Shown: one piece after another, positions 52,204 through 56,246 of the stretch | How positions within the stretch are numbered: the first letter of the stretch is position 1 | Layout: each line of letters opens with the position of its first letter | Assembly: GCA_905234535.1 (NCBI GenBank) | Contig: CAJOII010000021.1 | Location: 1-56,246, forward strand | DNA: 56,246 nt | DNA from: an uncultured Ruminococcus sp. | GTDB taxonomy: Bacteria; Bacillota; Clostridia; Oscillospirales; Acutalibacteraceae | Direction: 5' to 3' | Translations under genes and position numbers: made by a program | Notes under the pieces: model-generated | Databases searched by the model: none | Told to the model about the DNA's origin: nothing | Seen by the model: only the letters and a program-made list of their open reading frames with translations

Positions 52204-53103
52204 TTAAGCGTATTTGCCGATCAGATTGTATTTTGCAAGACAATCCTTGAGATCGTGATAGCCCGAATAGCTCATCGGAACCAAGGGCAGCCTGCACTCA
52301 CCGGCGTTAAAACCGATCAGATTCATCGCGGTTTTGACAGGGATCGGGTTGACATCCGAGAACATAATATCCATCAGCTCTACATAGTGGAAGTTCATCT
52401 TGGACGCTTCTACAAAGTTATTGTTTAAGCAAAGCTCACAGATATCGTGCATCTCCCTGGGACAGAAGTTCGCAAATACCGAGATAACGCCTAACGCGCC
52501 TAAAGACATGAAAGGTACAGTCTGGTCATCGTTGCCTGAATAGATGTCGAGCTTATCGCCGCACAGAGAACGGGTCTGTGATACAGATGAGATATCGCCG
52601 TTTGCTTCTTTTGTAGCGACGATATTCTCATGCTTGCAGAGCTCCGCGTAGGTCTTAGGCTTGATATTGCAGCCGGTTCTGGACGGAACATTATAGAGGA
52701 TCATCGGCAGATCGATGTTGTCAGCGATGGTCTCAAAATGACGGATCAGACCGGTCTGGGATGTCTTATTGTAGTAAGGCGTGACCGACAGCAGCGCGTC
52801 AGCGCCGGAGAGCTCGGCGGATTTGGAGAGCTCGATCGCGGTGTTGGTATCGTTTGAGCCGGTGCCGGCAATCACAGGGATCCTGCCAGCTACCTTCTCA
52901 CACACAAAGGATAGAACCTCGCAGTGTTCTTTGACAGTCAATGTCGCTGCTTCACCGGTGGTGCCGCAGGCGACGATCGCGTCGGTACCATTTGCGATAT
53001 GAAATTCAAGAAGCTGTTCCAAAACTTCATAGTTTACGGATCCATCCTGATGCATCGGTGTGATCAGCGCAACGCCGGAACCGGTAAATATATGTTTACT
53101 CAT
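52204..53103 (-). CDS. dapA: 4-hydroxy-tetrahydrodipicolinate synthase
   Basis: 299 residues, class I aldolase TIM barrel. GTTGEAATL, the YNVPSRTGCNIKP region with the catalytic Tyr, and the Schiff-base Lys in NIVATKEANGDIS are all present. Condenses pyruvate with aspartate semialdehyde, the product of asd just upstream. Feeds DapB next and diaminopimelate for the cell wall. Confidence 0.95.
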   Translation of the reverse strand: MSKHIFTGSGVALITPMHQDGSVNYEVLEQLLEFHIANGTDAIVACGTTGEAATLTVKEHCEVLSFVCEKVAGRIPVIAGTGSNDTNTAIELSKSAELSGADALLSVTPYYNKTSQTGLIRHFETIADNIDLPMILYNVPSRTGCNIKPKTYAELCKHENIVATKEANGDISSVSQTRSLCGDKLDIYSGNDDQTVPFMSLGALGVISVFANFCPREMHDICELCLNNNFVEASKMNFHYVELMDIMFSDVNPIPVKTAMNLIGFNAGECRLPLVPMSYSGYHDLKDCLAKYNLIGKYA

Positions 53104-53116
53104 CTTTATGCCTCCG

Positions 53117-54202
53117 TTAGTCTATGTAGCCTTCCGCGCACAAGAGCTCTGCCATCAGAACGGCTCCGCCCGCGGCGCCTCGTAAGGTGTTGTGTGACAT
53201 ACACACAAACTTCATATCATACTGGGTATCTTCTCTGAGTCTGCCGACCGATACCGCCATGCCGTTCTCCAAGTTTCTCTCGGACTTGATCTGCGGTCTG
53301 TCAGGCTCAGTGAAGTAATGTAAAAACTGTTTGGGAGCGGACGGCAGAGAGAGCTCCTGCGCTCTGCCCTGGTAGTTGTTCCAGATATCGATGATCTCTT
53401 CGACTGATGGCTTTTCTTCAACACCGAAGCTCATAAATACCGCGGCAGTGTGTCCGTCCGATACCGGAACACGGATGCACTGAGAAGTAATGGAGATATC
53501 GTCGGCGTTGACAATTCTGTCGCCTTCGATATGACCCCAGAGCTTCAACGGCTCGTTCTCGCTCTTCTCCTCTTCGCCGCCGATATACGGAATGACATTA
53601 TCGATCATCTCGGGCCAGCGCTCAAAGGTCTTGCCGGCGCCGGAGATCGCCTGATATGTACAGGCGAGGACCTTGTTGACTTTATATTTCTCTTTCAGAG
53701 GGTGGATCGCGGGAACATAGCTCTGCAGAGAGCAGTTGGACTTGACCGCGATGAAGCCGCGCTTGGTGCCGAGGCGCTTCTTCTGCGCCTCGATGATCTT
53801 CGCGTGATCGGGGTTAATCTCGGGTACGATCATCGGAACATCGGGAGTGAATCTGTTGGCGGAATTGTTGGAGATCACGGGGCACTCGGCTTTGGCATAG
53901 GCTTCTTCAAGAGCTTTGATCTCATCTTTCTTCATATCAACCGCGCAGAATACAAAGTCGACCTTAGCGGCAACCTTCTCTACTTCTGACGCGTCCATGA
54001 TCACCATATCTTTGATATTCTCGGGAATCGGAGCAGTCATCGCCCATCTGTCCTTCACTGCCTCTTCATAAGTTTTACCGGCGGTACGCTTGGACGCGGC
54101 GATCGCGGTAACCGTAAACCACGGATGATTTTGGAGCAGCAGAGAAAATCTCTGACCGACCATACCGGTTACGCCGATAATTCCCACTTTATATTGCTTC
54201 AT
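53117..54202 (-). CDS. asd: Aspartate-semialdehyde dehydrogenase
   Basis: 361 residues. NADP loop VGIIGVTGMVGQRF, catalytic Cys in AVKSNCSLQSYVPA and His in PVSDGHTAAVFM. The length and pattern belong to the archaeal/fungal-type branch of ASADH, seen in several Clostridia. It is first gene of asd-dapA-dapB; dapA follows by 13 bases. The leader upstream is AT-rich; I see no lysine riboswitch or T-box. Confidence 0.94.
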   Translation of the reverse strand: MKQYKVGIIGVTGMVGQRFSLLLQNHPWFTVTAIAASKRTAGKTYEEAVKDRWAMTAPIPENIKDMVIMDASEVEKVAAKVDFVFCAVDMKKDEIKALEEAYAKAECPVISNNSANRFTPDVPMIVPEINPDHAKIIEAQKKRLGTKRGFIAVKSNCSLQSYVPAIHPLKEKYKVNKVLACTYQAISGAGKTFERWPEMIDNVIPYIGGEEEKSENEPLKLWGHIEGDRIVNADDISITSQCIRVPVSDGHTAAVFMSFGVEEKPSVEEIIDIWNNYQGRAQELSLPSAPKQFLHYFTEPDRPQIKSERNLENGMAVSVGRLREDTQYDMKFVCMSHNTLRGAAGGAVLMAELLCAEGYID

Positions 54203-54308
54203 AACAAAATCACTCCTAATTTTTCAAAAAACAGTTGAGTTTTTCTCATTAATAATATATTATTATACAGGAAAATTGATACATTCAATTGATAATAATC
54301 CAACTCAT

Positions 54309-54337
54309 AATATATCATTATAACCGTCTTTTGTCAA
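54309..54337 (-). promoter_or_regulatory. Probable sigma-A promoter for asd-dapA-dapB
   Basis: On the minus strand TTGACA, a 17-base spacer, TATATT; it gives a leader of about 100 bases. A second weaker TATAAT lies nearer the gene. Confidence 0.65.
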
Positions 54338-54507
54338 TTTCAATTGTGTAATATTAGGAATATACATAATACACGAAAGGTAATGAAAATGAAAACTGGT
54401 GAAATTGACATTCTGTATTTGTTCGTGTTTTTTTCTCTATCTAAATCTATTTAAAGCACAAATTCCACCTATTTTTTTCATATCAAAAAACTTATATAAA
54501 AAAACAG

Positions 54508-54542
54508 TACCACCATAGTACCACAAAGGCACTATGGTGGTA
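54508..54542 (-). terminator. Terminator of the small XRE gene
   Basis: TACCACCATAGT/ACTATGGTGGTA, 12 bp, perfect; on the minus strand followed by CTGTTTTTTTATAT. It starts 20 bases past the gene. Confidence 0.88.
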
Positions 54543-54562
54543 TTTGTTTGAAGGAACAAGCA

Positions 54563-54799
54563 TTAACGCTTATTCAGCGGCAGCCGAGAGGTCTTATTCG
54601 GAGTGAACTCAACTATCTCGGATAGATCGCAGTTTAAAGCCTCACAGATAAGATCGAGATACACAAGATTAACTCGGTCATTAAGCTCATGATACATTTC
54701 ATTGATCGTCGCCGGTCTGATTCCTGTCTTTCGTGCGAGGTCAGCCTGCGTCCACCGGAGCTCGCCAAGCTTCCGGGAGAGTAAAATTCTAATCGCCAT
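54563..54799 (-). CDS. Small XRE-family repressor
   Basis: 78 residues, almost only a helix-turn-helix: LSRKLGELRWTQADLARKTGIRPATINEMYHELNDRVNLVYLDLICEALNCDLSEIVE. Such short Cro/CI-like proteins are typical of plasmids, phages and mobile or toxin-antitoxin loci. It lies in an AT-rich segment, divergent from the two membrane-protein genes, so it may regulate them. Ribosome site GGAGGGG is 11 or so bases before the ATG. Confidence 0.85.
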   Translation of the reverse strand: MAIRILLSRKLGELRWTQADLARKTGIRPATINEMYHELNDRVNLVYLDLICEALNCDLSEIVEFTPNKTSRLPLNKR

Positions 54800-55043
54800 T
54801 GCTGTTTTCGCCCCTCCGTTAAGATAATACCTTAAAGTGTAGCAAAAATCAGCAAATCGTAATAATATTTCGATTATCGAAAAAGAAACCGTATTATTTC
54901 GAAAATAACATAAATTAACAAAATTGTTTATATTTTTCTGTTTCTTTTTTATAATTTTATACTTTATTTTTTATGCACATTATGTCTTGAAATCAAAAAC
55001 AAATTAAAGATAAAATATATATGAGGATTTACAGGGGGAAGAA
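54800..55043. other. Divergent AT-rich region between the XRE gene and the membrane pair
   Basis: Contains a probable plus-strand promoter: TTGAAA at 54987 and TAAAAT at 55011, spacer 18. There is no clear operator palindrome. TTTCGATTATCGAAA-like sequence near 54879-54892 (TTTCGATTATCGAAA) is a near-palindrome in the gap and could be bound by the repressor. Confidence 0.5.
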
Positions 55044-55436
55044 ATGGAAGTAAAATTTACAATCAACGACAAAAAACTTGATGGATTTACAAATTCGGCA
55101 AAAAAAGAATTAGTGGAATACACTAATAAATATGCAGTAGATGTAGTGAATGAGGCTGTAAGATCTGAAGCATCTTTACGCGAACATGGTAATATACGAG
55201 AAATAACAGCAAATATTATATTTCAATCTGTTAGAAAATTAAAAAGTAAACCTCATAAGCGTTTTAAAGCATTATTCATTATACTTAACTTACTTTCAAA
55301 TATTTTATTTGCGGTAGCTGGATGGATGTTTGACCTTGACGAAATGTCTAATAATCATACTTTACTATTTGTGTTCCTTTTGATTAGTATAGCGTCTATT
55401 GCATTAACTATTTTTTTAAGGTTTAGGGAGGATTAA
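55044..55436 (+). CDS. Unknown two-helix membrane protein (first gene of a coupled pair)
   Basis: 130 residues. Residues ~1-70 are soluble, charged and helical (NSAKKELVEYTNKYAVDVVNEAVRSEASLREHGNIREITANIIFQSVRKLKSK). Two membrane helices follow (~76-96 and ~105-125), then a short basic end. No family recognised. GGGGGAAG precedes the ATG. The stop is one base before the next ATG, so the two proteins are made together. Codon and base use are much more AT-rich than the backbone, which suggests acquisition. Confidence 0.65.
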   Translation: MEVKFTINDKKLDGFTNSAKKELVEYTNKYAVDVVNEAVRSEASLREHGNIREITANIIFQSVRKLKSKPHKRFKALFIILNLLSNILFAVAGWMFDLDEMSNNHTLLFVFLLISIASIALTIFLRFRED

Positions 55437-55437
55437 A

Positions 55438-56142
55438 ATGTTAGCTAATTCATCTAATAAACAAATTGGTGATTTTGTAGATAGACTTGGAGAAGAGTAT
55501 AAAGAAATACTTGTTAATGAAGTCTTAGATTCAAAAAAGGAAAAAGAAATTTCACAAGATGACATGATTTCAATTTTAAAACTAGATAACCAAGCAAAGA
55601 GCACTTTAAAACTTTTCTATCAAAAAAGATTGTTTCATAAATATTTTAAAACTGTTTCAATTTTAGGGGGAGTGTATTGTTTCTTTGCATTGATTCTTCT
55701 GTTTTTATCTCTAAATAACAATAACTTTTTCTTTGGCGAAAAAATATCAAGTAAAATATTTTATTATATTGGGCTAATGAGCTCGCTCATATCGTTACTT
55801 TCATCAATTTTAGTAATTTTGATTGATAAAATAGATATTCGTATATTTAAATTATCAAAAAGGTATGACTTATATCGTGAGGTAGTTATACTTTGTAAAG
55901 AGCTTGAAGCACTATCCATACAGATATCTCCTATTGACAATAAAACAGACTTCAATAATAACATCTCTCATTTAATGGATATACATTTATTGTCAACACA
56001 AAATATAAAAACAATAGAAAAATTAAACTTAACAAGAAATCAAATTCTAGAAAAAGGATCATCTGAATTTTCCGACAAAGAAATTGAGCAGTTAATACTG
56101 GATAGCAAAAAAATAGTAAAAAGAATGGAAAAATTTGCATAA
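55438..56142 (+). CDS. Unknown two-helix membrane protein (second gene of the pair)
   Basis: 234 residues: a helical soluble N-terminus (~1-70), two membrane helices (~72-92 and ~106-129) joined by a short Asn-rich loop, and a helical cytosolic C-terminus (~130-234; RYDLYREVVILCKELEALSIQI...). The arrangement of two close helices between soluble helical regions recalls SLATT-type 2TM effectors of conflict systems, but I see no diagnostic motif. Strong GGGAGG site overlapping the upstream stop region. AT-rich like its partner. Function unknown. Confidence 0.65.
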   Translation: MLANSSNKQIGDFVDRLGEEYKEILVNEVLDSKKEKEISQDDMISILKLDNQAKSTLKLFYQKRLFHKYFKTVSILGGVYCFFALILLFLSLNNNNFFFGEKISSKIFYYIGLMSSLISLLSSILVILIDKIDIRIFKLSKRYDLYREVVILCKELEALSIQISPIDNKTDFNNNISHLMDIHLLSTQNIKTIEKLNLTRNQILEKGSSEFSDKEIEQLILDSKKIVKRMEKFA

Positions 56143-56165
56143 TATACTTAAGGCAACACCGCACA

Positions 56166-56180
56166 ATTTGCATGGCAAAT
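56166..56180. repeat. Short inverted repeat near the right edge
   Basis: ATTTGC-ATG-GCAAAT just after the cassette, in sequence GGCAACACCGCACAATTTGC that looks like the end of a dispersed repeat; the window ends before it can be judged. Confidence 0.35.
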
Positions 56181-56246
56181 GAGCAGTGAAGCGATTATCT
56201 GTAAATGGTTGTGGAAAACTTTTATTATCCCTTTTTAGGGTAGTCT

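Larger units (their letters stand above)
54203..54562. other. Intergenic region at the start of the AT-rich segment
   Basis: About 360 bases without a gene. It contains the asd promoter (54309-54337), AT-rich short repeats around CAATTG, and the terminator of the small XRE gene. Composition drops to strongly AT-rich from here to the window end. Confidence 0.6.

Noticed and set aside
54203-54400. Lysine riboswitch or T-box in the asd leader
   Set aside because: The leader is short and AT-rich, without a T-box sequence or the conserved multi-helix core of the lysine riboswitch.
55044-56142. Known toxin-antitoxin or a named defence system
   Set aside because: The proteins lack any motif I recognise (no nuclease, NTPase, TIR or nucleotidyltransferase residues), so only a neutral description is justified.

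Overview
The window reads as a low-to-moderate-GC, spore-forming member of the Clostridia, most like a gut Oscillospiraceae/Ruminococcaceae genome. The sequence evidence is a pro-sigma-K gene, a SpoIIM homologue and a CwlD-type amidase (sporulation), a dockerin-bearing secreted protein, an archaeal-type V/A-ATPase, CdaA/CdaR, strong Shine-Dalgarno sites and Gram-positive style LexA and sigma-A sites. I cannot name a species from sequence alone. No CRISPR array, rRNA, intact insertion sequence or prophage is visible. Most of the window is ordinary chromosomal backbone.

Layout. 1-5.6 kb (minus): start of a V/A-ATPase operon (stalk subunit, C subunit, truncated I subunit), preceded by the UPF0210/ACT pair, then galU and a RING/zinc-ribbon membrane protein. 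5.7-18.4 kb (mostly plus): prfB, tRNA genes, a DnaD/DnaC-like helicase-loading pair, a truncated tRNA-Pro, an SOS-style Y-family polymerase with its YolD partner, a DUF4358 lipoprotein, pcrA, a cysteine-rich protein behind a Shine-Dalgarno-masking hairpin, then DUF5685, J-domain and membrane genes. 18.4-28 kb: a secreted Big2/GH24 lysozyme, SpoIIM, a membrane protein, an epimerase plus a 75-residue protein behind a perfect LexA box, phosphoglucomutase, a secreted membrane-anchored protein and a dockerin/propeller protein. 28-34 kb: an XRE membrane regulator, a CofE-like ligase, an autoregulated GntR/ABC/lipoprotein operon and a Xer recombinase. 35-40 kb (minus): DUF6873, radA, cwlD, sigK, prfC. 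40-47.8 kb: hemW with a structured leader, tRNA-Ser, an unrecognised HhH-like protein, a C39-like protein, the tsaE-tsaB-rpiB-upp operon, rodA. 47.8-54.2 kb (minus): cdaA-cdaR, a cysteine desulfurase/DUF3343 pair and asd-dapA-dapB. 54.2 kb to the end: a markedly AT-rich segment with a small XRE repressor and two tightly coupled genes for unknown two-helix membrane proteins.

The most interesting items are: (1) a perfect LexA palindrome filling the spacer of a consensus promoter in front of an uncharacterised 75-residue protein, with a second weaker LexA-like site before the Y-family polymerase; (2) a lysozyme whose GH24 fold appears interrupted by an SH3b domain; (3) two genes whose Shine-Dalgarno lies in the 3' arm of a terminator-like hairpin; (4) a tRNA-Pro(CGG) that loses its 3' end in the T loop, in a window where every tRNA has C at the wobble position; and (5) the AT-rich two-gene membrane cassette at the right edge. 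All functional statements are by recognition of motifs and family features; no database search was possible.
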